Below are positions 47,773-57,280 of a stretch of DNA of 64,000 nt, piece after piece. Location: positions 806,001 through 870,000 of the forward strand of contig CP003083.1 in the NCBI GenBank assembly GCA_000306725.1, in the 5' to 3' direction. Position 1 is the stretch's first letter, and each line of letters begins with the position of its first letter. Under the pieces are notes generated by a model. That model was not told where the DNA came from. It saw only the letters and a program-made list of their open reading frames with translations, and searched no databases. A program made the position numbers and the translations under genes. This DNA is from Methanolobus psychrophilus R15 (GTDB lineage Archaea; Halobacteriota; Methanosarcinia; Methanosarcinales; Methanosarcinaceae).

Positions 47773-48669
47773 TTATGACTCTTGGGTCTGCTTTATGTAT
47801 TGCATGACATCATCCTGGTCCCGGTCTATGTTGTACTTACGCTTGAAGTATTTAATTACGTTAAGGACATCCCTGCCCAGCAGCTCATCTGCATGTGGAT
47901 GGCTGTTCTCTACGTATTGAGGCCAGTCGATGATCTGCACCCCGCCGTCATATACAAAGATATTATATTCGCTTATATCGGAGTGGATGATACCTTTGCT
48001 GTAAGTGACCTTCAACTGATCGATGATCGCGTTCATGAACCATTCCGGCTCCTCGAGCTTTGTGCGATAGAGAAGGGAACCTGGCGCGACTTCCATGACA
48101 AGTGCATGGCGGTTGTTATCTATCAGTTTTGGCACGGCCACATCCGGATAGAGCTGGCGCATGATGTCGGCTTCCCTTTTTGCTGCAAGCCTGGCGGCAT
48201 ATATCCATGAGAAGTGCTCTTTGTCATCCAGATGGGAGCGCACCCTTTTCACACTCTTGAAACTGGTCCTGCCTTCCCTGTGGAACTTGATGATCACTCC
48301 CTGTGGCTCACCTATCCCGAGTTCGGGCTGTTTTATAGCTTCGATAACGACGGATTCCTTCCCAACACCGATCTCATCCCCGATGGCACTCACTGTTCCC
48401 CTCTTAACGAATGTGTTGAGGGCGAGCGCATCGTAGGCATCATAGTATATCTGGTATCCTTCATAGGGAACATTGGTTGCCACAACCATCTTTTTTCGCA
48501 TTAACTGCCTTATCCTGTAATCCAGCATCGAGAAAGGAAGGCGCGTGAACTTGATCACTTCATCCATCGGCACCCACTCATAGTGCTTCATCCCAATCTC
48601 TATACCCTGCAGTATGCGCAGGTCCTTGCTGTCCAGTTCCTTAAATACTTTTATGACGTCGTCTATCAT
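47773..48669 (-). CDS. rio2: Rio2 atypical serine kinase
   Basis: 298 aa. Rio2 acts in late maturation of the small ribosomal subunit as an ATPase/kinase. An N-terminal winged helix (residues 1-90) precedes the RIO kinase fold. The phosphate loop is degenerate (IGVGKESVV), the catalytic loop is IIHSDISEYNIF with Asp and Asn, and the metal-binding Asp is in IIDWPQYV. No ribosome-binding site is visible before the ATG; a TATATG-like box about 50 nt upstream may drive it. DUF460 follows, 32 nt downstream. Confidence 0.95.
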   Translation of the reverse strand: MIDDVIKVFKELDSKDLRILQGIEIGMKHYEWVPMDEVIKFTRLPFSMLDYRIRQLMRKKMVVATNVPYEGYQIYYDAYDALALNTFVKRGTVSAIGDEIGVGKESVVIEAIKQPELGIGEPQGVIIKFHREGRTSFKSVKRVRSHLDDKEHFSWIYAARLAAKREADIMRQLYPDVAVPKLIDNNRHALVMEVAPGSLLYRTKLEEPEWFMNAIIDQLKVTYSKGIIHSDISEYNIFVYDGGVQIIDWPQYVENSHPHADELLGRDVLNVIKYFKRKYNIDRDQDDVMQYIKQTQES

Positions 48670-48780
48670 TTGGTGTGTAATTGCCGGGATGGTTTAGAAT
48701 GTTTGTGGTTGGGTCGGCATATAACTAGCATTCGCCATGTAATACGTTTTAGAGGAAGTCTTTGTGGAGTAGACCATAAG

Positions 48781-49965
48781 CTATGCAAATCTCTCCCACG
48801 CCTCTTCCTCAACCCTCCTCATAACTTCCTTCAGCGGGATCCGGGACTTCTCCGCAACCTTGCGGCAGTCCTCGTATTCCGCTGACATGTGCAATATTTC
48901 CCCTGTCCGGTCCTGGGCTATCTTGACCGCGACCTCGAATACCTCTCCCCTGATGGATACATCGACCTTCTCCATCCTTCGGTCTGCTACATATCGATGC
49001 TTTGTGGGTATCACACGAACACCAAGAGTGCCGGTCTCCTTCATCAGAACCCTGGCTACATGGTCGCTGTCCTGCGGTTTTGTTATCACTTTGATGATAT
49101 GCCCGGTCCTGCCTTTTTTCATGGTCGTGGGAGTGATGGTGACATCACGCGCGCCGGCTGACAGCAATCTCTCAAAAAGATTCCCGAGCACCTCGCCGGT
49201 CACATCGTCTACATTGGTTTCCAGCACCTCAATCGTGTCCCGGGACAGAGTGTCCTGCAAATCCATGAGTATCGAACGAAGCACATTGGGGTCCTCGGTA
49301 TCCGCATCCCCGGCACCATAACCGATAGATACAACGCGTCCCCGGGGGATATTCTCGACAGGTTTTGAGAAATATGCCAGAAGGGCTGCACCTGTAGGGG
49401 TCAGAAGCTCCCTGTTTCCCAAACCATAAAAAAATAGCCCGCTGCTTTTGAGTATTTCCAGGGTTGCAGGCGCAGGAACTGCCATCCTTCCATGTGCAGC
49501 CTTCACTTTTCCCCCGCCGACATTTACCGCAGTGCACAACACTGCATCTGCAGCAATCTCATGAAAGGCAAAGCATGAGCCTATGACATCCGCAAGAGCG
49601 TCATTCTGTCCAACCTCATGGAAGTGCAGGTCTTGCAGAGGAAGCCCGTGAATCTTTGACTCGGCTTCCCCCATTATGGCAAACACGCCAAGAGCGCTCT
49701 GCTCAACCCCGGCAGGAAGTCCTGCGCTTTTAATGACATCAACAAGCTCGTAGTAATGCCTGTGGTGGGTTTCGCGGGGGGCATGGACCTTTACATCAAC
49801 TGCCTCGATGCCGCGTTTGTTGACGCTTCCCACGGATACGGAAACATCCACTGCGGATTCTATGATTTCCCTGACCTTTTCCCTGTCCGCACCAAGCCCA
49901 ATAAGGCTTGCAAGTATCATATCCCCGGCAGCGCCTGAGAATGGTTCGAATATAAGCGACCTCAT
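48781..49965 (-). CDS. larC: Nickel-pincer cofactor biosynthesis protein LarC
   Basis: 394 aa. LarC inserts nickel into the pyridinium bis-thiocarboxylate precursor (cyclometallation) to form the NPN cofactor of lactate racemase-like enzymes. The family is recognised by FEPFSGAAGDMILASLIGLG at the start, LHFHEVGQNDALAD (metal-binding His-rich), the GVPTPT-like region LLTPTGAALL, and the ETNVDDVTGEVLG segment. It is one continuous gene; some bacteria encode LarC in two frames. larB lies 74 nt upstream on the same strand. No larA or larE is in the window. Confidence 0.92.
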   Translation of the reverse strand: MRSLIFEPFSGAAGDMILASLIGLGADREKVREIIESAVDVSVSVGSVNKRGIEAVDVKVHAPRETHHRHYYELVDVIKSAGLPAGVEQSALGVFAIMGEAESKIHGLPLQDLHFHEVGQNDALADVIGSCFAFHEIAADAVLCTAVNVGGGKVKAAHGRMAVPAPATLEILKSSGLFFYGLGNRELLTPTGAALLAYFSKPVENIPRGRVVSIGYGAGDADTEDPNVLRSILMDLQDTLSRDTIEVLETNVDDVTGEVLGNLFERLLSAGARDVTITPTTMKKGRTGHIIKVITKPQDSDHVARVLMKETGTLGVRVIPTKHRYVADRRMEKVDVSIRGEVFEVAVKIAQDRTGEILHMSAEYEDCRKVAEKSRIPLKEVMRRVEEEAWERFA

Positions 49966-50039
49966 GCTTTCACATCATTGTAATAATTGAATAGGGATAT
50001 TGCTGGTAGTAATTTATACAGGAAGCAGCATTTCCAGAG

Positions 50040-50846
50040 TTAATCCCTGCTACGTGCCTTTGCAACCGTGTTTGCAATCCTTGCGGCAAAAGAGCCCGCC
50101 ACAAACCCTGCATCGATATTCACCACAGAGAGAACAGAACATGATTGCAACATGGAGAGCAGGGCAGCTTCACCCTTTGCTCCGGCACCATAGCCGGTAG
50201 AAACGGGAACACCAATGACTGGTACATCCACCAGTCCGGAAACTACGGTTGGCAGAGTGCCTTCCCGCCGCCCTACGGTGGGCAGAGTGCCTCCCCGCCC
50301 GGCTGCCACAACTATGGCATCCGGCTTGCGGTCCTGCAACTTGATCATCTCGCCAACCAGCCTGTGGAAACCTGCAACGCCCACATCATATATGGCGATA
50401 GTCTCACATCCCATCTCATGGGCTACCATACGGGCCTCCTCAGCAACATCTATGTCAGCAGTCCCGGCGGTAATGATAGCTACAAGGCCTCCGGTTTTCG
50501 GAGAAGGCGTGCCGTCATGGACAACCGCTGCGGTCCTGTGCATACTCCATTCGATATTACCGGGATGGAACGAGGACTCAAGAGATTCCATGTGCTTTAT
50601 TCCAAGACGGGTGATAAGCACTCTTCCTGTTGCAGCCACCTGTACCTTTGCTATCTCAACCACATCTTCAGGGTCCTTCCCTTCCGCAAGGATGGCTTCC
50701 ATGATACCTGTGCGATGCCTGCGGAATATATCTACTTTTGCAATATCTGAAACCGGAACATAGCCCATGGAGCGTATATGCCCTTCCGCAACCTCTGGTT
50801 CCATCTCATTGTTCTTTATCTTACTAAGTATGTCCTTTAGTTCCAT
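50040..50846 (-). CDS. larB: Nickel-pincer cofactor biosynthesis protein LarB with 10-codon duplication
   Basis: 268 aa. LarB carboxylates nicotinic acid adenine dinucleotide and hydrolyses the phosphoanhydride bond, the first step of the NPN cofactor. The C-terminal half is PurE-like: AAVVHDGTPSPKTGGLVAIITAGTADIDVAEEA, VGVAGFHRL, and a TLPTVVSGLVDVPVIGVP region. Where other members have one GxEGTLPTV segment, this protein has two in tandem (GGTLPTVGRR then EGTLPTVVSG), from a 30-bp duplication at 50244-50303. GGAGCA precedes the ATG. larC follows. Confidence 0.92.
   Translation of the reverse strand: MELKDILSKIKNNEMEPEVAEGHIRSMGYVPVSDIAKVDIFRRHRTGIMEAILAEGKDPEDVVEIAKVQVAATGRVLITRLGIKHMESLESSFHPGNIEWSMHRTAAVVHDGTPSPKTGGLVAIITAGTADIDVAEEARMVAHEMGCETIAIYDVGVAGFHRLVGEMIKLQDRKPDAIVVAAGRGGTLPTVGRREGTLPTVVSGLVDVPVIGVPVSTGYGAGAKGEAALLSMLQSCSVLSVVNIDAGFVAGSFAARIANTVAKARSRD
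50244..50303 (-). repeat. In-frame 30-bp tandem duplication in larB
   Basis: Two adjacent 30-bp units starting TACGGT on the plus strand, identical at 25 of 30 positions by my alignment. Because the unit is a multiple of three, the larB frame is kept and 10 residues are added beside the active-site loop. Confidence 0.8.
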
Positions 50847-50916
50847 TTCATGCTCCCTGTTCTTTTTGCACGATCACGATAGAAAAGTATAATATGGATG
50901 AAATTCTGTTCCCATT

Positions 50917-51126
50917 ATGGAAGGACCGCTTGGAAAAATATATAGTTTGCCGATTGCACTCCTGCTTATAATTGGCGCCTTACTGAGTGCATTTTTGTTC
51001 TACAGCATGATGAAATATGCAGAATCAGGCAGTCTGATAATGGTAATTCTGCTCGCGATTGCAATCTCTATAGTTGCACTGGTTATCGGACAGGCCATTA
51101 AGTTCCAGCAGTTCAAAAAGCTTTAA
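50917..51126 (+). CDS. Small two-helix membrane protein
   Basis: 69 aa. Two strongly hydrophobic helices (about 11-31 and 38-60) are joined by a short YAESGS loop, with a Lys/Gln-rich C-terminal tail. No catalytic motif and no family recognised. The ATG at 50917 has no clear ribosome-binding site and lies 70 nt from the divergent larB. It ends 6 nt from the convergent DUF2111 gene. Confidence 0.6.
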   Translation: MEGPLGKIYSLPIALLLIIGALLSAFLFYSMMKYAESGSLIMVILLAIAISIVALVIGQAIKFQQFKKL

Positions 51127-51132
51127 AGCAAC

Positions 51133-51558
51133 TTACTTCATTCTGCTCCTTGCTTCTTCGACTTCATCGATGATTCCCGGATATTCCCTGAACATGTACA
51201 GGATGTCCATTGCAGCCACCAGGTCAACAACACCTATGGCAGCTATCACATCACCTTCATGTGCCCTTATAGGAACCACGACTACGGATTTTCCCTTATA
51301 GGTCCCTTCGGAAGGGACCGTCCTGATAAGAGTATTGGTCCGGAGGACTTCTTCAAGGACCGGACCCGTGTAATCTTTCTCAAGGACCACACCTCTCTCC
51401 ATGCGGATGCCCTTGTAGTTCTTACTGCGGATGGTGACAGGTATCCCAAGCAGGGCATGTACCACCTGAGCTACAGGCTGCAGATCATCGGCAGTGGAGT
51501 CCGCGCATATCCTGAGACAATACTGATCATTCTCGTTGTTACAAACCATCTTGAACAT
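51133..51558 (-). CDS. DUF2111 methanogen-specific protein
   Basis: 141 aa. The sequence matches my memory of DUF2111: ICADSTADDLQPVAQVVHAL, GIPVTIRSKNYKGIRMERG and the C-terminal GDVIAAIGVVDLVAAMDIL. The family is found in methanogens and has no known function; the C-terminal part resembles small ligand-binding domains. The start could also be the ATG three codons downstream (51549), which has GGGATG better spaced. A four-Cys N-terminus (CNNEN, YCLRIC) is unusual for so small a protein. Confidence 0.75.
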   Translation of the reverse strand: MFKMVCNNENDQYCLRICADSTADDLQPVAQVVHALLGIPVTIRSKNYKGIRMERGVVLEKDYTGPVLEEVLRTNTLIRTVPSEGTYKGKSVVVVPIRAHEGDVIAAIGVVDLVAAMDILYMFREYPGIIDEVEEARSRMK

Positions 51559-51592
51559 CCCATATTATGATTTTAGAGCCATAAAGATATCT

Positions 51593-52519
51593 TCATCGCA
51601 TCAGTTTAAGATCTGTTACATATTCCTGCGCTGAGATCGCTGCCACGGCCCCGTCAGCAACTGCCGTAACAACCTGCCAGAGAGGGCTCACACGGCAATC
51701 ACCAGCTGCGTAGATGCCTTTTACAGATGTCTCCATTCTTTCATTTGTTACTATGAAGCCTTTTCCATTCTTATTCAGTTCAACTATTCCCGTATTAGGG
51801 TTGATGCCAACATATATGAAGACGCCTTCTACATTCTTTTCGATTCTCTCCTGGGTCTTCACATTTCTCATCATGACCTTCTCGACAGCATCCTCACCTG
51901 CAATCTCTTCAACAACCGTATCCCAGATGAATTCGATATTCTCTTTCATAAAAGCCCTTTGCTGCAGTACTTTACAGGCCCTCAGGCTGTCCCTCCTGTG
52001 AACAACATAGACCTTGCTTGCGATACCGGAAAGTATTAGGGCATCGGTGACAGCCGATTCACCCCCGCCTATAACGAGAACTTCCTGGTCTGCAAAGAAA
52101 GCAGCATCGCAGGTAGCGCAATATGAAACACCTTTGCCCAGAAGCTCTTTCTCTCCCGGGACACCGAGTAGTTGCGGATTTGCACCTGTAGCTATGATGA
52201 CTGCAAGAGCATGAAGCTCCTCCTCGTGGGTGAAAACTATCTTTTTACCTGCCGCATCCTCTACCTTCCTGACATCGGCTTTCTTTATAGTGATCCCGTT
52301 AGCCAGCGCATGCTCCCTGAAGCGGGCCATAAGCTCCTTGCCGGAAGTTGAAACAAAACCAGGGTAGTTCTCGATCACATTTGCCACCGAGATCTGACCC
52401 GGGACTGCGGATTGCTCAAGCACCAGTGTTTCCAGACCATACCTTGCTGCGTATATTCCTGCAGCCAGTCCTGCAGGCCCTGCACCTACAATGATCAGGT
52501 CATACATGATCATAGCCAT
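51593..52519 (-). CDS. trxB: Thioredoxin reductase
   Basis: 308 aa. FAD-dependent reductase passing electrons to thioredoxin or glutaredoxin-like proteins. GAGPAGLAAGIYAARYG binds FAD, the redox-active pair is CATCDAAFF near residue 138, and the second Rossmann motif GGGESAVTDA with a VVHRRDSLRA segment suggests NADPH binding. The C-terminal GIYAAGDCRVSP completes the FAD site. Its ATG overlaps the stop codon of the upstream glutaredoxin-like gene (TGATG), so they are coupled; the ATG four codons later is an alternative. Confidence 0.95.
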   Translation of the reverse strand: MAMIMYDLIIVGAGPAGLAAGIYAARYGLETLVLEQSAVPGQISVANVIENYPGFVSTSGKELMARFREHALANGITIKKADVRKVEDAAGKKIVFTHEEELHALAVIIATGANPQLLGVPGEKELLGKGVSYCATCDAAFFADQEVLVIGGGESAVTDALILSGIASKVYVVHRRDSLRACKVLQQRAFMKENIEFIWDTVVEEIAGEDAVEKVMMRNVKTQERIEKNVEGVFIYVGINPNTGIVELNKNGKGFIVTNERMETSVKGIYAAGDCRVSPLWQVVTAVADGAVAAISAQEYVTDLKLMR

Positions 52520-52764
52520 CAGACTATTATGACATTGCTTGCTTTTTCCCTGTCCGGGACCCCTACGAATACCACTTTGTCATCGATTATAGTTGTAGGG
52601 ATAGAACGTATCTTGAACTTTTTTGCAAGTTCTTTACCCTCAGGCGTGTCCAGCTCAACTTCCTCATACTCAAAGTCATATTTATCCTTCAGTTCCCGCC
52701 AGAGATCCTTTGCACTCGGGCAGAAATGACACCATTCTGAATGAACAAGCGTTACCTTTACCAA
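52519..52764 (-). CDS. Glutaredoxin-like thioredoxin-family protein
   Basis: 81 aa. A small thioredoxin fold with the redox motif CHFC at residues 11-14 (EWCHFCPSAKDL) and a cis-Pro segment RSIPTTII. Small archaeal proteins of this type work as disulfide reductants. It overlaps trxB, which almost certainly reduces it. The start at 52764 has little ribosome-binding sequence. Confidence 0.9.
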   Translation of the reverse strand: MVKVTLVHSEWCHFCPSAKDLWRELKDKYDFEYEEVELDTPEGKELAKKFKIRSIPTTIIDDKVVFVGVPDREKASNVIIV

Positions 52765-53025
52765 AATATACCACTCCTGTTATGATTTGTTAGTAATCTG
52801 TTATTTATTCTATTATCTGAAAAGTATATCTAATTATTGACCCTTAATGCGCTCTCTTAGATTGGCTCCAAATTGACATCCATACTCGGCCCACATTTTT
52901 TGATCATACTTTTTTGTATATAAGGCATATTAAACTCAAAATAAAGAGAATATAAAGTAAAAAATAAATACAAAGACTAATGTTATATCAATTCGACTTA
53001 TTCTAAAAAAAACAGGAGATACCAA

Positions 53026-53721
53026 ATGCCACGCTATACAATGGAAGAATTCATAAAGACAACCGGCCAGAAGGACCTGGGGGAAGGAAAGTTCGAACTG
53101 GAGCGCGACAGACTGCTAGAGGTCAACCTTGATGGCAGAGTTTGGATAAAAAGAGGCGCCATGGTTGCATACCTGGGTAATGTAAAGTTCACTCGCGAGG
53201 GAGTGCTTGAACACGGACTTGGGAAATTTGTAAAAAAAGCCTTTACGGGAGAAGGGGTATCCCTTACAAAAGCCGAAGGTACAGGCAAAGTGTATCTGGC
53301 CGATACAGGAAAGAAGATATCCATTATCAACCTGAATAACGAGTCCATCTTTGTCAACGGTAATGACCTGCTTGCCTTTGAGGAGAGTGTCAGCTGGGAT
53401 ATCAAGCTTATGAAGAGAATGGCAAGCATGATGTCAGGGGGCCTTTTCAACGTCAAGCTGGAAGGAACGGGCATGGTGGCAATAACTACGCACTATGATC
53501 CCCTTACACTCAGAGTTACCAGTGACCAGCCGGTATATACCGACCCAAATGCTACAGTTGCCTGGTCAGGAAACCTTGTCCCCGAGCTCAAGACCGATAT
53601 ATCCCTCAAGACATTCGTCGGAAGGTCCAGTGGCGAGAGCGTACAGATGGCTTTCAGAGGAGAAGGATTTGTTGTAGTGCAGCCCTTTGAAGAGGTCATG
53701 TACGTCACGACAACAGCCTGA
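53026..53721 (+). CDS. AIM24 family protein
   Basis: 231 aa. A beta-rich protein of the AIM24 (former DUF124) family: [21 protein letters not shown] near the start, [38 protein letters not shown], and a C-terminal [11 protein letters not shown] segment. The fold resembles the TRAP-like beta-prism; the function in prokaryotes is unknown. AGGAGA precedes the ATG. The 260-nt upstream gap is AT-rich, with TTTGTATATAAGG at about 52911-52923 as possible promoter. Confidence 0.88.
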   Translation: MPRYTMEEFIKTTGQKDLGEGKFELERDRLLEVNLDGRVWIKRGAMVAYLGNVKFTREGVLEHGLGKFVKKAFTGEGVSLTKAEGTGKVYLADTGKKISIINLNNESIFVNGNDLLAFEESVSWDIKLMKRMASMMSGGLFNVKLEGTGMVAITTHYDPLTLRVTSDQPVYTDPNATVAWSGNLVPELKTDISLKTFVGRSSGESVQMAFRGEGFVVVQPFEEVMYVTTTA

Positions 53722-53788
53722 GACAGAGAGCGTAGAGAACATAATTCTGCAGGGTATATCCCTGCAAATCTTTGAGATTCTCTGCAAT

Positions 53789-54502
53789 TTACCCTTTTGT
53801 GATGCAGTCATAATCCACATTGACCCTTGTCATCGGAGGGACATCACCCCATAAGCCCACATATTCTCCCTGTATCACTATCGCGCCTTTTATCCCGGGC
53901 GTACCACTTACAACACTAAAGGAAGCTTCGACAGCATCCCTCCCTACACCTGTCGCATTTCCCAGAGCTGTAGCTGCGGAGTCAGCCAGCGCAACATCGT
54001 CGGAAAAAACAACAGCAGCATCTGCCATTCCGAAACTTATGGATGGACCTACTGTGCCTGACGAGGTGCAGATGCCTGTGATGGCACCACTCTCCTTCAG
54101 GGTGAAACCAAGATGATTAAGCGGAGATTCTCCCGCATAGATGCCCACCACTACCGGGCGATCATTGATGATTGCGATATCTCCTCCGTTATCGACAATA
54201 GCAAAGGTGGCTCCCGCATCAACCATCGCTTCGACTGCAAAGGCAGAGATAGTGCCTGCCACAGCGCTCATAGGACCTATACCCATGGTACGGGCTGCAT
54301 CTGCCATCCTTCTTATGATAAGAGGAGCTTCACCTTTTATGTAGTAGGGTTCAAGGCTCGTTCTGAAGTAAGGGTCAAAGGAGATGTATCTTTCAAGCTC
54401 ACGTCTCTGACGGATGATCTGCTCTTTGGCTGCTTCTATGTGAGAGCGCTCATCCGCCTGGATGGTCACTATGGTTTCCTTCAACCTGTAATGTTCTTTC
54501 AT
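53789..54502 (-). CDS. UPF0280/COG2122 ApbE-like protein of the homocysteine cluster
   Basis: 237 aa. UPF0280 family: [21 protein letters not shown] and the [12 protein letters not shown] segment resemble the ApbE flavin-transfer fold, and [23 protein letters not shown] is conserved. In Methanosarcina acetivorans the neighbour set COG2122-COG1900-NIL-ferredoxin (MA1820-MA1822) is tied to making homocysteine from aspartate semialdehyde and sulfide. The exact role of this member is less clear. The ribosome-binding site is weak. It is 29 nt downstream of the NIL-ferredoxin gene. Confidence 0.85.
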   Translation of the reverse strand: MKEHYRLKETIVTIQADERSHIEAAKEQIIRQRRELERYISFDPYFRTSLEPYYIKGEAPLIIRRMADAARTMGIGPMSAVAGTISAFAVEAMVDAGATFAIVDNGGDIAIINDRPVVVGIYAGESPLNHLGFTLKESGAITGICTSSGTVGPSISFGMADAAVVFSDDVALADSAATALGNATGVGRDAVEASFSVVSGTPGIKGAIVIQGEYVGLWGDVPPMTRVNVDYDCITKG

Positions 54503-54531
54503 GCGGGAAGAATTGTGGCTTCAGGCCTGGA

Positions 54532-54924
54532 TCACTTGTTGTTCAGCAAAGTAAGGGCCCTGTGAGGACACATTTCAACACATGTACCGCACTGGATGCA
54601 TTTTGCCTGGTCGACCTTAAGGCTGTAATCCTCATCCAGTGAGAATACCCTGGTCGGGCATACAGACATGCACGCACTGCATTCAACACATTCATCCTCG
54701 TTCCATTCGATAGGAGCGTCAAGCTTCGTGACACGCGCACCCCTGGATGTTAATGCCTGATACATCTCGTCGTAATGCTCTTCCAATACATCAGCAACAA
54801 CCTCCCCATGGGAACGGTCAAAATGCGCCTGTGAGACGTTCAGGAGGACCCCCGTCTCGAGGATCGACTCTGCAATGATAGGCCTGCCGACAGTTTCACT
54901 TGAAATATTGATCTTGATCTTCAT
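54532..54924 (-). CDS. NIL-domain ferredoxin of homocysteine biosynthesis
   Basis: 130 aa. Residues 1-75 form a NIL (ligand-binding-like) domain. Residues about 75-125 carry two 4Fe-4S motifs, CVECSACMSVCP and CIQCGTCVEMCP. Its M. acetivorans homolog (MA1822) takes part with COG1900 in homocysteine formation, probably supplying reducing equivalents or handling the persulfide. GGAGG precedes the ATG, two nt after the COG1900 stop. Confidence 0.92.
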   Translation of the reverse strand: MKIKINISSETVGRPIIAESILETGVLLNVSQAHFDRSHGEVVADVLEEHYDEMYQALTSRGARVTKLDAPIEWNEDECVECSACMSVCPTRVFSLDEDYSLKVDQAKCIQCGTCVEMCPHRALTLLNNK

Positions 54925-54925
54925 T

Positions 54926-56428
54926 TCAGTGCCTCCTTGCGAATAATTTACTTATGTCATCACTTGTGATGATTGCCACGACCTGGTTCATACTGTTGAT
55001 CACAGGAAGAGCAGACACGCCGTGCTGGTCAAGACGCCTGGCAACAACAGCAACCTGCTCATCAGCCTGGGCAGTGATCACTTTGCGTGTCATGATGTCC
55101 TCCACAAGGTCAAACTTATCCAGGGAGACCGCTTTTGAAATATCCCAGGCTGTCACTATGCCGGCCAGGGTATTATCCTTATTGACCACAGGCAGGTGAT
55201 TGAAAGCCGTCTCCATTATGATCTTTGCTGCTTTGTAGACACTTGCGTCCTTATCTATGGTCACTACAGTTGCAGACATGATATCAGACACAAAAGAAAC
55301 ACCTTCGGTCTCTTTCATTGGATGTGACAATGTATTTTCAGGCAGTCGTTCAACAGGCATACTAACAAAGAAGTCACCCCGGGAAATCCAGTCCTTAAGT
55401 TCAGAAGCTATTATCCGGGCCCTCTTAAAGCTTGAGAGTGACGAAGTTGCGACATCCCTGCCTTCAATCTCCACATGACCGGAACGCAATTCCTCGTATG
55501 TGACTTTGCGCAAAGCCGGGCGGTCACGGCTGGGGATAGAATAATCAAGGATATTGGTTGTGATATCTGCATCCTTTACAGCAGTAGCCTGCGCAACCCT
55601 TTCGTCAAGTACCGGTATGGGTATGCCCATTCCCACATAAAGGGAAGTGCCATACCCCGTGAAATTTGCAGCTCTTATGTATTCAGGGTCCATCTTCTTG
55701 AGATCGCCCTGCACCATTAGAGTACCAAACCTGCCTGCGGAAGCATGCTGAGTACCCTGCCCGACAACATATCCCTGAGCGCCACCCAGGAAGATGCGCG
55801 TACCGGTGCCGATGGTCAGATACTCAGGATCATTGGACAGAGGGGACAGGACACCTGCACCCGAATATGTGACATTGCCAAACCTTGGCAGCAGGGAGCC
55901 CATATAAGTATGGATCGTCTGTTTGGAACTATTTGTCGCTGCATTGTATTTCTGGTATGCATTACGGGGGTTGATCATTATTGCCTGGTTCATGTCCTCA
56001 AGAGTAAGGGAAGTATCAAGGACTTTACGTGGATAACAATCAGTTCCATGGGATATCGCATGCACGTCTACGGACTTGCCACGCAGCAGGTCCTCTATAA
56101 CATGCGCGCCGCCATAGTCCATGCCCATGGATTCAGAGAGCTGCGTGGCACCCATGTATGCATCCACGGCTGCTACGCCCGTATATGCCTCAACGTCATT
56201 CATCCAGACCTTCTGCATTTTGATAGGAGGCTCAGAGTGGCCTAAATTGAACCAGACACCTGAGGAGCACATTGCTCCGAAGGTACCTGTAGTAACCACG
56301 TCCACTTCACGTGCCGCGCCTTCAGGACCGAGTTCCCCTACGATATTTACCATTTCCTCGGCGGTGACAACATTCACACTTCCATCCCTGATCTTAGCGT
56401 TTATTTCATGAATTGTTTTTTTGACCAT
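54926..56428 (-). CDS. Aspartate-semialdehyde sulfurtransferase (COG1900) with CBS domains
   Basis: 500 aa. DUF39/COG1900 protein that turns aspartate semialdehyde into homocysteine in methanogens. The two cysteines reported as essential in M. acetivorans MA1821, Cys54 (FGAMCSSG) and Cys131 (SHGTDCYP), fall at exactly these positions here. A GAQGYVVGQGTQHASAGRFG segment is also conserved. A pair of CBS domains (about 380-500), which often bind adenosyl ligands, forms the C-terminus. First gene of a three-gene operon; GAAGGTATAA before the ATG is the ribosome-binding site. Confidence 0.93.
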   Translation of the reverse strand: MVKKTIHEINAKIRDGSVNVVTAEEMVNIVGELGPEGAAREVDVVTTGTFGAMCSSGVWFNLGHSEPPIKMQKVWMNDVEAYTGVAAVDAYMGATQLSESMGMDYGGAHVIEDLLRGKSVDVHAISHGTDCYPRKVLDTSLTLEDMNQAIMINPRNAYQKYNAATNSSKQTIHTYMGSLLPRFGNVTYSGAGVLSPLSNDPEYLTIGTGTRIFLGGAQGYVVGQGTQHASAGRFGTLMVQGDLKKMDPEYIRAANFTGYGTSLYVGMGIPIPVLDERVAQATAVKDADITTNILDYSIPSRDRPALRKVTYEELRSGHVEIEGRDVATSSLSSFKRARIIASELKDWISRGDFFVSMPVERLPENTLSHPMKETEGVSFVSDIMSATVVTIDKDASVYKAAKIIMETAFNHLPVVNKDNTLAGIVTAWDISKAVSLDKFDLVEDIMTRKVITAQADEQVAVVARRLDQHGVSALPVINSMNQVVAIITSDDISKLFARRH

Positions 56429-56637
56429 GCGTTATACCTTCAGGATTATAAAAAATTAATAATTTTGTTTACTATAAATTACTTATGGTAATTTCAGCCG
56501 GACATTGTTTTCTCGATATTACTCAACAGAACAGCTTAGAAAACTGATTAGACTATCAGAACAAGTAGATGACATGGTAATCCTTAAAAAAAGATGTGCA
56601 AAAATAGAAGAATACAGAAAAGAAGCCACCTACAACA

Positions 56638-57165
56638 TCAATCTATCCGGACTGGCCTCTGCTTCCCGAACTCTTTTTTATTCAATACTACTTCAAGCAC
56701 TCCGTTCCTGTAAGTGGCTTTTGCACTGTCAGGATCCACACCCGTCGGGAGCTCGATATCCTCGGTATACTTCTGCTCTTTACCGGCTGCTTTAAGCTGC
56801 ATGGAATTCTCTGTTGCAAGAAGTTCTATCTCTTCTTTCTCTATCCCGGGCAGTTCTGCAGTAACATATAAATTATCATCGATCTCACATACATCTATCA
56901 GTGGTTTCCTTTCATCCACACGGATCTGCTGCCTTCCAAAGCGGCTCTCATCAGGTGAAGGTACATTACCGAACTCATTTATCTCAGGTTCTTCACCCGG
57001 ACGCTGCGAGATAGAAAAACCATAGACAAACGGCTGTTTTGAAAGATCATCCATGTCTACACCGAACCTTTCCATCATATGCTCTATGATATCTTCAATA
57101 TCACTGAAGTCCTCATCATCCAGGATATCTTCAAAAAAACTTCGCCTCTTTCTTTTATCTGACAT
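56638..57165 (-). CDS. Small heat-shock protein Hsp20
   Basis: 175 aa. ATP-independent holdase of the alpha-crystallin family. An acidic N-terminal region (FFEDILDDEDFSDIEDIIEHM) precedes the crystallin domain (about 85-170: KPLIDVCEIDDNLYVTAELPG and a final YRNGVLEVVL strand). The ATG at 57165 was chosen for its AAGTGGTG; the upstream in-frame start adds an implausible Cys-rich leader. It is divergent from the MFS transporter. Confidence 0.92.
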   Translation of the reverse strand: MSDKRKRRSFFEDILDDEDFSDIEDIIEHMMERFGVDMDDLSKQPFVYGFSISQRPGEEPEINEFGNVPSPDESRFGRQQIRVDERKPLIDVCEIDDNLYVTAELPGIEKEEIELLATENSMQLKAAGKEQKYTEDIELPTGVDPDSAKATYRNGVLEVVLNKKEFGKQRPVRID

Positions 57166-57280
57166 TGATAAACACCACTTTGATATTCGGAATGGTCTAC
57201 AATAGACAATACACTCTAAATAGGTATGCATTCTTAACTATTTTGCTTTGATCGTCTGTCAATCAAAGCAGTGATGCCAT

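Noticed and set aside
50244-50303. Two 30-bp repeats that might suggest a CRISPR
   Set aside because: They are contiguous without spacers, imperfect, and in frame inside larB.
56505-56795. 96-codon open frame downstream of the COG1900 start
   Set aside because: Its first half is plausible as coiled coil, but it runs antisense into Hsp20 and has no ribosome-binding site or family similarity.
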